Shown: positions 13,782-27,781 of the stretch, piece after piece | Layout of the letters: each line of letters begins with the position of its first letter | Numbering within the stretch: the stretch's first letter is position 1 | Assembly: GCF_020882245.1 (NCBI RefSeq) | Contig: NC_083598.1 | Location: 75,149,714-75,213,713, forward strand | DNA from: Rhopalosiphum padi | Taxonomy: Eukaryota > Arthropoda > Insecta > Hemiptera > Aphididae | Reading direction: 5' to 3' | Length of the DNA: 64,000 nt | Position numbers and translations under genes: made by a program | The notes under the pieces: model-generated | What the model was told of the DNA's origin: nothing | Databases searched by the model: none | What the model saw: the letters and a program-made list of their open reading frames with translations, nothing else

Positions 13782-15518
13782 TTTCTTCCATCGTAAGGTC
13801 ATTGTTGTTCATTCATAAAAATCTCACCGTCCAATCATTGTTTTTTTATTTATTAAAAATAAATCATAATAATTTATTTGTATTGATTATTTGTTTGACG
13901 TTTTGTTTTTATTATTTTATTACAGGTTGACCGATATTAGTCGCCCCTATGCGTGTGATTGACTCAATAACTCACAACTATCACCAGAGATATATATATA
14001 AACGTCTCACTCACTCTCACTTACACCAAAGGTTTTCTTTCTCAATAATGCTATTAATAATAATCGTTTCTATATATTATATAATAATTATAATGATTAA
14101 AAATTTAAAAAAAAAACATGTTTTATTATATTAATAATGTTTATATTATGATAACAAATAAAAAAAAATAATATATAAGATAATTACATTAAAGAAAAAA
14201 AATTATTATATTCGTTTTTTTTTTTCTAGGGTTTTTATTATTATATAAATGAAATTACCCAAAATATGTAAATTTAATAATATTACTTTAATACTTATAT
14301 TATATAATAATAATAACTATACCTAAACTAATTATAATCTCTGAACGATAAATCAAACCAGGAAATCAGAAAAAAAATTGTCGCGTGTTGCTCATTATAA
14401 TTATAAGGGCGCAGCCGTATAATAATTGTAGAATAGAAAACAATCAAGACCATCTATTAAGATCTCATAGTGAATTACACACACAATATAAAGGTAGTAG
14501 TAATAATGAAGAAAACTGTTATAATATCAACTGCTGTCGAATCGACAAATATTTCGCGATACCGTAACAATATAACTCATAACAATAATGCGTATAATAA
14601 TATTATGTACCTATGGTATGAACTACGATAGGTATATAATTAATATTATTAAAATCAAATTTTCTTTATCGAGGTGATTTTATTACTTCGATCAAATGCT
14701 ATGTCTACTTCCTAGGTCAAATGCGCTTCGACACTGGACGATTCGGCGTCCTACTATTAACCTCCATATACAAAATACCTGATCGATTCATTGATCGCGA
14801 CTCGTGACGACATTCGATGTCTTGTTATTATTATTACCTAATCACATTTTTATTACCACGGAAACTGGTTCAAAACTACATTTATTATACATCTTCATTT
14901 TTCTCGTCCTATGCTATGAAAAAAATGACAATTAAAAATACGCGTCATAAAATAGAAAACATTTTAAAACGTAAAAGTTTATCGATCGAGCACACTACTA
15001 AACGATATAAATTGTTTATAAGTTTAATTTTTAGGTTGATTATATTAATAATATAATAATTATTATTTACGTATTTATTGTTTATTTACTATAATAATAC
15101 ATAATGGAAAATTATAATTACTTATCGAACCGACGGGTAAATGTTTTATTATTATAATGGTTATAATTATAATAATCACACGATGACGGACACTCGTCAT
15201 GAGTGTAATTTTTTTTTTGGTTTTTTATAACTATAATATTATAATGGGCCACAATAATATTTTTAATTCACCTCTCCCTCAAATAAAATACCACCACCGC
15301 CTCCACCATCAATACCTCCACTTTCACCGCCACTAATTTGATGTGTGAATTATTTACGGTTTTATTTTTTTTTTCGTTTTTGCTATTTCATATTTATTTA
15401 TTTACGGTGATAATCAAATTTTTGTTTTATAAATATAATTATTATTATTTCGTTTTTTTTTTTTTTGACGAACAATTATTATGATAAACCAATAGACTAT
15501 ATTATATTATAATTATTA

Positions 15519-15521
15519 TTA

Positions 15522-15556
<35 letters not shown>
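15519..15556. repeat. (ATT)n microsatellite
   Basis: About twelve ATT triplets with one or two interruptions. Confidence 0.85.
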
Positions 15557-16062
15557 ATATGTTTGTTACGTATTTTTAAAATTATTCTTTGTCATTGATT
15601 TTTTTTTTCGTTTTTTCGTTTTCTTTTTTTTAATTTGTTATCAAAATATTGAATTAAATATAATTGTTGTTATAATATTATTGTTATTACGGTTTTAAAA
15701 CGTATCTTTAAATTAATAATAATATAATTCGTCAATAGTTTAATTTAACATTACATATACATATTATAATTTTTCTTTTCTTCTTTTAACTTATCTTAAA
15801 TATGACCAAGTGTATTTTGTTTGTTTTTTTTTTTTGGATTTCCCCACTTTCCCAAATCCCCACCCTACCCCGTTCGAATAAATATAAAATGTATTGTATT
15901 ATAATATTATACAACACAATGTATTTATAATATTTATGAATAATTACAATTATAATAGCTATATATAATAATATAAACGTTCTGTTTCTTTAAGCATATA
16001 ACACCAATCAATCACATAGTCCATACAATAATATAATGTGTTGTCATCTGTACCGTGATTTG

Positions 16063-16063
<1 letters not shown>

Positions 16064-16092
<29 letters not shown>
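16064..16092. repeat. (TA)n microsatellite
   Basis: Uninterrupted TA dinucleotide run of 29 bases. Confidence 0.9.
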
Positions 16093-16096
<4 letters not shown>

Positions 16097-19000
16097 TCAT
16101 ATATTTAATATTTTAGTATTGACCGTGTTCAAACGACTGTCTATTTATGAGTACATTTTACCTATAATATATAAAATACAACATTTACGGCGTGAATAAA
16201 AAAAATGATTATCCGCATCATTTTCGCGAAGTTTAGTTTTATGAAAAATCTGCTTCGTTCGTTATTGTCTTGCGACCGTTTTTGTGCGTGAACAGCTGAA
16301 GTTATCTCACAAAAATAGTTTCCAAAAATCTATCTTACGAAGGCCGATCATACATGTTCGTGCAGATAAATACGCATCTATATCGTGTCATATTTTCTTA
16401 AACTACTTCAATGTTCCCACCACTACTAACACTACTCTCGTACGCATACACGCAAGAGCTATATTTTTTTCTAAGATTTGTCACTCTTAAAATAATATAA
16501 CTAAATTATCAGACGCTCACCGCCGAGCATTATCTTAATCCTCCTCCTTTTCCTACTATTTCATTATGTGACGTCGTGCCCTGATCGTGTATCAACAAAC
16601 AACAACAACAACAACAATAATAAAAAGGAGAAGAAGATCAATAACATTTGATCTTTTATCATAGACTATTTTATGATCTAAACATTTTATAATTAATTTT
16701 ATGAATAGTTTGTAAATAGGAAGGCCACTACTTCACGCGCCGAAATCTCAAACGCCACATCGGGTGTTTTCATTATCCATAATTCGCGGTCAGGCACGTT
16801 ACTAGACGATATTTTTTTGGATGACATCGTCTTTTCACATTCATTAAGTATAAAAGTATAATACCAGTGATCGAAATAAAGTACATGTTATTCCACATAA
16901 TTCTGTTCACATATTTCAATCCTCTAAAAAAATTTCATTAAAAAATTAATCTGCCCTTACAATCAATTTCATAAATGTGTTTTATATTTCGTACTCGGGT
17001 GACTAACCCGAGTATATATTTATTTTATATTTAATGCAAATGATTAAAAATCAAAACTTAAAGTTATATTGTTGATATTAGATTACATTATTTGAAATAC
17101 ACGTTATACACGTAGGTGGCTCGTTTTAATATACTTTATTGTACCTATTGCAGACAAATCATGATTTTATTCATCATTAAATACATACATTTCACGACGG
17201 CTTGGCTGTATTATAATAAAATTCTAGTTATATTCCACGAAGTGACTTGCACATCCGTCAATACACCTATCCAACTATCGGAAATGATTATGGCGTTGTT
17301 TGTTTTTATTTATTTTCATAGATTTGATGAATTTTCCATAAACTTTTTATTTTCATCGACGTTTTCCATTAATGTTATTGCAGTAATTGCGTGAAATTAT
17401 TTTTATAATGCTTTCCGATTCCCGATGAAACTGTTTAGTAAAATATTATGTTAGACATTTTTTTGTGCTAGGGTATGTTTATTTTTTCAACATTTTTGAA
17501 TATCATGATTTTGCAATTATTTAAAAAATGGCTCGTTTTCACGAAAAGATTCCGGACCCTAGCTTTAGACTAAAAACAAACATAAGTCCCGCTATTTAAT
17601 ATAATATACTGGCGGCTATAATACAAAATGTGATGTAGTTGTTTGAGTTAGTCGTGAAATCTGTGGATTATTATTGAAGAGTTTAATTATAATTTGTAGT
17701 AGGTACGCAATTTATATGGTTTTCCATTTAAAAAAGTACACCAGCAATATAATAATATTTTTCTTTACATAATATCAATATACTTAACAATGCTACTTCA
17801 TCAAATCACATCTTCAAAACATTCCTACATTAAATTCAGACTTTTCTATTTAATATTTAAACTACGATAAACGAAATCGAAAAGCGTTTATATTATTTTG
17901 AAATAAATATGATCATTGGTATACAAAAATAAAATGAATACCCCGATAAAATAAAATGAAAAAGCTTTTTTGTAAATAGAGTAAAAATGCTTTACGAATA
18001 AAATAATAAACTTATAATAACATTATTAATAAAAATATGTACTTATATTACTAACGATAAATTATATTTGAATAATATTGTGTACATATTTTCGTATCTA
18101 ATTAATTTATATTAAATCTACAATCTACAATAAATTGTAGAAACATTTTTAAATATTTATATATATATATATTATATATAAATCATTATTATTTATTACC
18201 TATTACATTTGTCACTATGACTAAATAAAATATAATATAATATAATATAGCTATAAATAATAAATTTAAATAATAATTTTTAAATATATATTAGGTATAT
18301 TATTAGATTATAACCTATTTTAGGCACACTCACACACGCGCGTGTTTGTAGCATTGTGGTTCATTATAAAAAACAAATCGCTCTTGTATTGCTCTATTAT
18401 AATATAATATACGATTGCTTTTAAAATATTAATTTATACACTGTTGAGTGATTTCATTTATAATTATAACGATTTTTCTTTTTTTATTTTTAACATGTGA
18501 TATTCATTATTAACATTACGTAAGACTAATAAAATATGTATAAAAAAAAAAATTCGCTATACCTATGTATTGAACCCGTTATGAAATGTATTCTCATTTT
18601 TTTTTTTTTTTTCGGTTACTGGGCCCCCGTAAAGGAAAATACAACAATAATTGATTCAAACGTTTGTATGTTATTTTAATAGGTAAATATTTCTAGACAC
18701 ATACTAATTATAATTTATAGCCATATTAATAGTATTCCTTACTTTTTAGGAACTATATCGTAGAATTTTCATGAAATTAACTTTATACAGTATTGTATAG
18801 TCAAGTTATTATTTTCCCTTTTATTTGAAAATATTAAGTTATATATACACGATGCGTTTGATATAATTTAATATTATAATATTTACAAAAGGATAAAAGA
18901 AGCTCAATTTTTTTTTAACACTAACGATATTTTATATTTTGTCTTGAAACTTTAAACTACCTATATACCTACGTTTGCATCGTACATTCTATCCCATTCC

Positions 19001-20172
19001 CTCTAACCAAACCCTCTCCCTCCTCTCTCTCTATATATATATATGTATATTGTATGCATACATTTAGAAGTAAATAAGTAAGTCGCACACCTATGCCATA
19101 CGGTATAATATACATGTTATATCCGATTTCGACCCAATAATGATATATATAATATGTGAAACTTGATAATAATATTGACGAGATTTTTATACAATCTTTG
19201 TCTAGTAACAATGGCAATTCAATACCATATCAATGCTAAACATCTGAAACTAATGTTTAGCAATTTATTATGGCAATAATTAGCGTATAGTAGTATACAC
19301 GATTTTTTTTTATATAATATATATATATATATGTATAATTATATACATTTTATATATACATAATATTATAAACTTATGGTACCAATAAATAAATGAATAA
19401 ATATGTAATATTATACTATGTTATGCCGCAATAAAACGCTGTGATTCTGATGTGAAATCCGGTACTAATGTGTGCGCGCGCAAGTGCGATTTTCAAGTTT
19501 TTTTTTAAATATATTATCGAACACTGGTAAATTAAAAACAATATAAGATTTATATTATTAACACGTTTATGACTGTTGTAAAAAATGTACTTATTTTTTT
19601 TTTTTAATCCATAAACGTTTTAAACTTATTATTATACATCAAAACGATTTATAGAACTATACATATAACTATACGTATTTAATAATAAATTATTACTTTA
19701 AATCTGTAACTAAATTATTGATTATTATTATTATGGTTATAACAATATTACTGTAATTTTAGTATATATTATTATAATTATACATATATATTTTTTTTTT
19801 ATCTTTCATACAATGTGTTTAACTGCAGTGTTATCGATATTATTATTGTACAATGATTTATGTCGATTGTCGAGGTCGGATCGAGAGCGTATACAAATGA
19901 AACAAAAAAGACAAAAATTAAATTTTTGCGTTTTTTATAAATTATATATATACACACATATATATCATAATGAAGACCTTGGTAATTAAATAATACCTAT
20001 GTATATTATACACACTACGAAAACGTTTTGCAGGACATTGCAATTTTTGAGTAAATAATTATCAATTAATCAATTCAAATTTATAACCGTACTAGTTAAT
20101 GACCTATATATTACAATTCTTAAACTATACTTTCGTTATAAGAAACTATATTATGTTACTATATTATTATGG

Positions 20173-20204
<32 letters not shown>

Positions 20205-20301
20205 TAGATTTTAAATTGTTTTTTCCTTTCAATGTCATATAATAAAATACATTTAATATAGAATAAATACTACCTGTATACCTATATTTTAGTGCTATTC
20301 A

Positions 20302-20305
<4 letters not shown>

Positions 20306-20332
<27 letters not shown>
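20306..20332. repeat. (AT)n microsatellite
   Basis: AT run continuing into a TATG-type tract. An ATT run lies nearby at about 20170-20201. Confidence 0.9.
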
Positions 20333-20339
<7 letters not shown>

Positions 20340-23300
20340 GTATATGTATATATATAATACGGAGAACCATTTACTTGGTCGTATATACTTGTATGATCTA
20401 TCTAATACAATTAATAAATATTATAATATAATGTATAGTAAACAATATTTAAATTCCACAATAATGGTATATAATTTTGAATACGTTGAATGATATTCCG
20501 ACATTTATTTCTGATATTTTTGGTGCGTTTGCCGTCGAAGAAGATTAAGGGTAATATATTATATTACGCACGATATTTACCCACGCGTTTTTTTTTTTGT
20601 TTTTCTCATTACCTTAACGATTCAAATAAACAAATTTAAATTTAAATAATTTACAAACTCGCACGAGTACATCGTGCAATAATATTATAACATATTACAT
20701 AATACATAACCAACACACACGCGTAGGTAAAACGTTTTAAGACGAGGGATAATAATATATAATCCGTGTATATACACATACCTAGGTATTAAACAACAAT
20801 GACGTCGTATAACGTTCGGGATTTACCGGAAAGCCTCGAAACGGACGACCGAAATCTGTGTGACCGTGCTGCAATAAATGCCTACCTCGTACAATAATAA
20901 TTATACAGACATTTCATGTTATAATATTTCTACCAAACGCGACATTTGAAACTGTCGTTGTTTTATAGACTCGGATAACAATATAACATTATGCACACAA
21001 TATTACGATACGATGAAATTATAATACCTTCGATTCGTTCCAACCTCGTAAATCCGACAAATCACGCGCGCCGCACATTCATCCAGTTCCCGTTTAATTA
21101 TACTTACCTCCACATAATATAGGTACCACGCACTCGCGCACACCCCTCCACCTGCATGTTTTCATAAAATTGATAGTATCCGCGCGACGACACTGCGCCG
21201 TGTAGTCATGACGATTATAATAAAATGTTTATAATAAAAAAATTCACAATAAAACAAAACACGGTCGCGACGAAAAACAAACAAAACAATTTTATCAAAA
21301 GATAATTCTATACGATTTGATACTCTTAGCACGTTGTGCTACGTGTGTGCGCGTCCCGTTTGTATATAATACCATTGTTGTAATTATACGCACGCACAAC
21401 TTATTACTGAAGCCCACCATGTGTAATAAAATATTTAAATATAAATACAGTATAGGTAATTATTTATAGAGAAACGCGTATGCTGCGTATTGTGTTTTTT
21501 TATTAATATATAATTTAACACATATTGTAATGTATTGAAATTATGTTGTATACGTGTAACAAATGCGAGACGGGTCGTCGGCGGAGCTTTCATTAATTAT
21601 TATTATTATTAAATTATTCGAAAACAATGCTTAATAACATAGTTCTTATTATAATAAAACGTACATAACGTATTAACGTTATATATAAATAATATGGTAT
21701 AATAAATAAATTTTGTACAAAATGTATTATGTATATATATAATTTATACATTTATATATATATATATATATATATTATCTACTTTAAAGTTGCTTACTTT
21801 TAAGTTCTTATACAATATATTATTATATAATCATTATCAATGAACGGTAACTATGATTAAAAATAAAAATATTGTTTCACGTTTAAAGACGTATGTGTGG
21901 TTTTATTTTTGTTTTCACAGATACTTATACTTTTCCTATTAAATGTTCTCAAAACAGTTGAATAATAAGTCCTTACAAAATTCGTCTGCATAAATTTACT
22001 GAGACTCGAATGATGACCTTAAATTTCCAAATATTTATAATAGACATAAATCAAATAGCTTTGATAAATCGAAAAAAAAAATTAACAAAACCAAAATACA
22101 TTTTTCTGACGTGAGTTATAATTTATTGTTTTGATTGAAAGGTATTATAAAAAAAATACTGTTTTTATGAACTATTATTATACAGAGAATGAAATACTTT
22201 AGGAAAATGTACAAACACGGGTATGGGGGATTATTTTGTTTATTAATTACATAGTATAGCATTGATCAAATATCAAATTATAATAAATTTCCAATAGCTT
22301 ATATATTTTATTTTTAGAACAATTTTGGTTCTTGTGGATTTTTTTACTTACATTTTTGTTTCAAAAAATATGTATACATAATATATATATATATAGGAAT
22401 TACGAGCATGAAAATAAAAGTTTTGAACAAATATCCAACATTTTTTTATTAATAATTATATTATATTGGTTTTTATAATCGGCGATTATATTATTTTAAT
22501 CATGGAATTAATTCAATTTTGGTGAAAACTAATAAAGATACCCAAATATACTATAAAATAGAGTTCTACCTCCAACCCACCACTTTAAATTTAGTGGTAT
22601 CAAAAAGTTTTATCGAATCTAATCATTTTAAAGTTTATTGCATCAACAGTTCCTATCTGCAAAACTTTTAGTTTTTCAAAACGACATTTACTATGATAAT
22701 TTAAATGTTTAAACTTAATGGTTATTAATTTCATTTAATCGCGAAAGTAATTAATTCAATCTTCGGAGTATAACTTTCTTGGTGCTTTCCGTTAGGTTTA
22801 TCTTTACTTTATAATAGGTGTGTGTGTGTGTTAAAGTTAAACAAGATAAACTGGTAAAAAAGGATATTTTAAAAGTAGGTTCTCTGTAAACTGTAATATC
22901 ATTTTAAAACCACAACACATGTAAGATAATAGTATGACATTAATTAGGTGCAATAGTAAAGTTATTTAAAATAATATTCCGATGAAATGTTTTAGTATAA
23001 AATGTTTTATTACATTTTTAAATAAAAAATTCCTAATAAGTAACAGTCTAAACACTTCAAAATTCAAATAATATTACTATTAAAATAATATCTAACCTGA
23101 CCTAACCAAGTATGCAATTCAAGTATTATCAAATAAAATTGGAATATGTAAACTACGCATCGTCGTATTATAATTATTTATAGTGATAGATGTTGACAGA
23201 ATTGCTTTATAAGTATGTTTTTATTACCAATATGTATTTTAAAAACTAAAAACTTTATTCGTTCAAAATCTACTATAATATATTTAATTAAAAATAAAAT

Positions 23301-24886
23301 AGGTGGCACTTATTAACATTCATAATTCGCATTTTAATTAGGCTCGTCTTTGTTTAGTGGTAAATAGTGTGTTGTATTCACAATTGTACAGCACAGCGTT
23401 AAGGCTGTGCAAGTGAACTAATTCATTTAACTCATTAATAAAAATTAAACTAAGAAAAATGTCAATTATTTTGAGGTTAAATAGACTTATTACAAAATTT
23501 GTCTAAGCAAATAATTTTTAAAAATACCAAATTTAAATAAACACAACTACTTAATATATTGTAGATTTTTTAATAAATAGAATAAACATATAAATTAATA
23601 TATAGTCTTGTAAAAACTATTATACCACCGTAAATTCGAAATTTCAATGTTAAAAAAAATGAAAACATTTTAATCTTATTTTATTTATATAATATAAATT
23701 ATATTATTATACTTAGGTATATACGTACTATATCACATACTTAAAGATTTAAACATCAGATTATTGTATTTAATTACGACAGTATAAAACTTAAAAATAT
23801 GTATATTTGTTTACTTTATTTAAGTAGGTACTGTGTTTATAAATTAAAATTAAAAGACCATTATAATTTTAAGTATAAGCTAAACTTAGTAGCTAAACGA
23901 TACGTATTATTTTATTTTTGTTTGATGTTGGTAAGTACTATAATTAAAACTCCACGATGACTCATACAATTCATTAATGTATTATTATGTATTATTAATG
24001 TATTATGTAATTGATAAATTACAATATCTATGTTAGCATAGTATGGATGCGTACTACGGTTATCATAATATACAATAAAATATCCTATACAAATTTTCCG
24101 ATGTCAGAATTTAGTTGATTTTGTATTTATGTAATAATATTACCGTTAAAAATATTGCCGATTATTCAACGACCATGTCCGTGATTTTAGGCGCATGTCA
24201 AATAATCATAATGGCAACTACTTCAATACCGACTGATGTACTGCAGCCAGTATACACAGGGCTAATTTCGGCTAAAGACTAAAAATCCCCTTCTAAAATA
24301 GCAAATTTCCAATATAAATAGTATTGTGGATGTCGCGACCAGGACAAGAACGGGTATTTTTTTTAACTCAACCCATTTATAGAACGGGTAAAATCGTCTT
24401 TGCTGTATTGACTCCGATCGTTTTTCCAGTTATCAATAAAACGCATCATATATATTTAGCAAATAACACGCACGTCCATTTACACGTTTAAAGTTGTATA
24501 GTTTTTGTTAGGTCCTTTGTTTTCCAACAACGTATAATATTATGGGTAGTGTCTTCACTTAGTGTATCATCAGCAGTCGTAGGGATGTCGAATCGATGAT
24601 GTCTCGTGTCGGGATTTCACCACCTACGCACATATATTTATAATTTATTGTATATTATTATGTATTGCTCGTCCTATGAGTGGTCATTATTTCCGAGGTC
24701 GTTACGTGCCACCACGCCGTGTAAACACGCGTAATATTTTACAAAATGTTTTGGGAAGAATTCCAATCACGAGCCACTATCTCGTGAAATTTCCATAACA
24801 ACAGGTTGGACGGCCAAACCTTATCGGATGTTTCGGCGATATCTGTGTGAAAATGATAAAAAAAAAAAAGTAAACTAAACCGTGTC

Positions 24887-24894
24887 CATAAATA
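24887..24894 (+). promoter_or_regulatory. Candidate TATA box for the 25072 gene
   Basis: CATAAATA lies 185 bases before the ATG at 25072, which would give a leader of about 150 bases. A better TATAAATA at 24315 would need a longer leader or a 5' intron. Position and motif are the only evidence. Confidence 0.25.
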
Positions 24895-25071
24895 GCTGGT
24901 CGGACATGCCAGACACAACACAATACGTTGGTACGCGGTCCGATCAAAAACGAAGAACACGAGTCGAACACCGCAAATACGCGACTCCGCAAACAGCGAC
25001 TCTCACTAACGATAATATTATAAGAAAATATTAAACTGTCACACAGCTTCACCAGGCCATCTGCAGCCGCG

Positions 25072-26097
25072 ATGACGACGCATAGTCGCTGTGGCCGCCG
25101 TGCCGTCGGATGCGCACTAGTAGCCATCGTGGCCGCCGCCGTGTCAGTGGCCGGTAAACCACACCAGTCCTTTACGCAGGACGACTACGCAAGAGCGATG
25201 CTCGCGCAATACTTCCCCGCGGCCGCGTCATCGAGTGTGATCGAACTAACACCCACGGAACTACCCGAACCCGCTTCCTTCCGGTCTAGCAGGTCCGGCG
25301 ACCGCTGGACCGGCGCTTTAACGCCGTCCGTGCTCGTCGCCAAACCACCACCCACGGGAGCCAAACTGCCACCACCGGCCGCCCACGTGGTGGACGGTGT
25401 GCAGCCTAAACACGGCGTCGCAGACGTCCACGTGGCGGTGGCGGCAGTGGCCGTGCCGTGTAAGGCGGCCGTCGCCGACGGGGTGCGCGTCAACGACACG
25501 TCGTCCGCGGTCACTGTCGAGAAGCTGGCCGCGTTCTACGAACAGCTGAAGAGCCAACAGGAGACGCTTGCCCGGCAACAGTTCCAGCAACAACTGTACG
25601 AGCAGCAACAGCGCCGGCAGCAGGAGTTCGCGCTCGTCCAGCAGCAGATCCAACAGCAGTACTACCAACAACAGCAGCACGCCATGCTCATGCTAGACCA
25701 GATGCGTAAGAATCCGGCGTTCGTCAGACAGCTGGCGGCGTTCGTCGACCACAAGACCGCGCTCGGCGCCCACAACGGGACCTCGGCCGAGCAGCACGTG
25801 GCCGCGGCTCTACCGGAAGTCGCAGCCGGTAGCGGTAACAATGGACTGCCGCCGCCGCTACGCGAGAAGGACCAGAGCATCGTCAACCACATGGACGTGG
25901 GACGGGAAGACTACGAAGACGATGATGGCGCCAAGCATTTAGACGCCAGACAGGCGGCCCGGCAGTCGTTCGCCTCCTCCTCCGACGGACACCGAAAGGC
26001 GACGACGTTCGACGATGACGACGACGACGACGACGACAGCGAAGCCGATCCCTCGACCAAGTCCGAAGACGGTCAGACCAGTACGGAGAAGGAATAG
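25072..26097 (+). CDS. Secreted Gln-rich/acidic protein of unknown function
   Basis: Single open frame of 341 codons, strongly GC-rich against AT-rich flanks, which argues for real coding. Residues 1-28 form a signal peptide: Arg-containing N-region, then a hydrophobic core rich in Ala and Val ending VSVAG. Residues about 30-150 are Ala/Pro/Val-rich with one cysteine near residue 130. About 150-235 is a Gln-rich helical stretch (EQLKSQQETLARQQFQQQL) likely to form a coiled coil and ending in NPAFVRQLAAFVDHK. The C-terminus (about 280-341) is acidic and Ser-rich with a nine-residue Asp run near 315. No enzyme or known domain is recognised. Secretion or extracellular deposition is inferred from the signal peptide and lack of a membrane segment. 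The ATG is taken because the signal peptide follows directly. A family assignment would need a database search. Confidence 0.78.
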   Translation: MTTHSRCGRRAVGCALVAIVAAAVSVAGKPHQSFTQDDYARAMLAQYFPAAASSSVIELTPTELPEPASFRSSRSGDRWTGALTPSVLVAKPPPTGAKLPPPAAHVVDGVQPKHGVADVHVAVAAVAVPCKAAVADGVRVNDTSSAVTVEKLAAFYEQLKSQQETLARQQFQQQLYEQQQRRQQEFALVQQQIQQQYYQQQQHAMLMLDQMRKNPAFVRQLAAFVDHKTALGAHNGTSAEQHVAAALPEVAAGSGNNGLPPPLREKDQSIVNHMDVGREDYEDDDGAKHLDARQAARQSFASSSDGHRKATTFDDDDDDDDDSEADPSTKSEDGQTSTEKE

Positions 26098-26238
26098 AAT
26101 ATATACACCATGGCCGGTGCGACTGAGGCGATAATACTATATGTACACACTATGACACGTCGCATAGTATGATACATAGACCTGTCCTATTACTGTTTAG
26201 CCGATTAAATACGGTACCTACTGTAATACTGTTATTTT

Positions 26239-26244
26239 AATAAA
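26239..26244 (+). terminator. Poly(A) signal of the 25072 gene
   Basis: AATAAA about 140 bases after the stop codon, in a suitably AT-rich 3' end; an ATTAAA at about 26203 is an alternative. Confidence 0.55.
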
Positions 26245-26918
26245 TTATTAAATTATTTCGTTTTAATATTAACTGCAGTGAATCTAATAGTATATTATTT
26301 TTTCATTGTATCGCTATTGTTTAAATACTATACGTAGCTATAATAGTTATGCGACTGTGGCATTAATTACGGCTTGACCTGATATTCTATAGATGGCGAG
26401 GTCTGTTAAACAATGTAAAATTATATATTTGGTTTCGACTGCTATGTCGTTAATCTTAATAGTAAATAATATGTTATATTATGAAGGTATTTATAATTTT
26501 TTTTCTAGACAAATGTACTAATTCAAGTATACTGAATATGTTAGCTAAGTAAAATAATTTTATTTACACTTGTACAACACAATAATACAATTTATATAGC
26601 GAATATCATATATGTTTTTATTTAATATACAATATGATTTTGTGTGCAATACGGATTTTTGCATTTGTGTGGAATGCGACACGTATTATTCAATATTATG
26701 ATATATATATATATATATTATTATTTTTTTATATTATTCTTTATTGATAATGAAGTGATTTTAATTATTCCATTGGAATATAAATTGATAAAAATGTTTC
26801 TTATGAATAATTATGGTACTTATACATGTAAAATTACGACTCCCAAAACTTGGAACGGGAATATTTCCTGTCATTCCAAGGGCGTCATCGAAACAATAAA
26901 AAAATTAATTAAATTTTA
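26245..26918. other. Intergenic AT-rich DNA
   Basis: No gene, RNA or repeat structure supported. The 91-codon open frame at 26644 is low complexity (Ile/Tyr run from a TA tract) and runs into the inverted-repeat element, so I do not regard it as a gene. Confidence 0.6.
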
Positions 26919-27781
26919 GATTCTGAACGGAGTGATGAATGTATTGATTTTACAATGATGTGTGTTTTTTTTTTTTGTGTCTGTCATCACTTTTTGAAGT
27001 AGTAATAATGCTTCGATTTTTGAAAAGAAAAATTCATCTAGTTGGTACTTTGGGGGATCAAAAGTAAAAAATTTCGAATAGTTTTCAAAAGCGTCGGGAA
27101 AAAACCCTGAAAAAATTACGGAAAAACGGGAATTTTTACGCATAACCACTTTTTGACAAAATCGATTTTTTGATTTTGCTGTAACTCAAAAACGAATCAT
27201 TGTTAATACTTGAAATTTTCACCAAATGTTTATATTAGCGTTATATATTTACGATTAAATTTTCAAAATATTTAGAATTTTTTTAAGCTACTTATAGACA
27301 ATTGAAATTTTTGACTTTTTTAAGTTTTTTTTCTTAAAATGTCGATAAAAAAAATTTGGCTATCCAAAAAATCTTTAAAATTTAATACAAAGTTTATTAT
27401 AAGTTAAACTTATTGTAGTAAAAAAAAAATCAAAAATCGTTTGTCACAATTTTTGTTTATAAGCATTTAAAGTTCAAATATTTATACAAAATATATCAAA
27501 ATCGCGAAAATTTGCAAGGAATTTTAAAGTTGAAAATTCATAAAATTTTTGTGAATTATACTTAAGGTTAAAAAATCCAATACAAGGTTAGTTTTCCTTT
27601 AAGTAAATGTAAAAAAAAAATCCAGCGTCAATATAGAAAACATTTTATGAGCGTATGAAATTTAATTTTTTACGAAATCGCATAAAATAACGATAATATA
27701 TTACAATTTAAATATAAGTAATAACAATATAATATATCCAACTAATTATCATTGACTGACAAATCATCTCCGTTCAGAATC
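26919..27781. mobile_element. 863-bp non-autonomous DNA transposon (MITE-like) with 14-bp terminal inverted repeats
   Basis: The ends are perfect reverse complements over 14 bases: GATTCTGAACGGAG at 26919-26932 and its complement at 27768-27781. They are followed inward by a TGAT match after a one-base offset. The interior is AT-rich, rich in AAAATT and TTTTTGA words, with no transposase. A related copy starts at 50349 and is interrupted by the LINE; a decayed internal fragment lies near 36024-36200. No clear target-site duplication is seen, so the superfamily stays open. Confidence 0.7.

Larger units (their letters stand above)
13762..25071. other. 3' UTR and/or intergenic AT-rich DNA
   Basis: 11.3 kb without a supportable gene. 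The part next to the Musashi stop is probably 3' UTR; its end cannot be set from sequence because AATAAA and ATTTA motifs are frequent throughout. Most short open frames are AT-driven. A patch at about 20500-21420 is richer in CG and might hold a regulatory region or non-coding transcript; I see no coding signal in it. TATAAATA at 24315 and CATAAATA at 24887 lie upstream of the next gene. Confidence 0.5.

Noticed and set aside
23340..23430. Stretch with GTGGTAAATAGTG and paired GTACAGCAC/GCTGTGC, considered as a tRNA or tRNA-derived SINE
   Set aside because: No B box, no cloverleaf that closes, no flanking duplication. No tRNA or rRNA gene was found anywhere in the window.
26644..26919. 91-codon frame before the inverted-repeat element
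   Set aside because: Driven by a TA microsatellite (Ile/Tyr run) and ends at the transposon edge.
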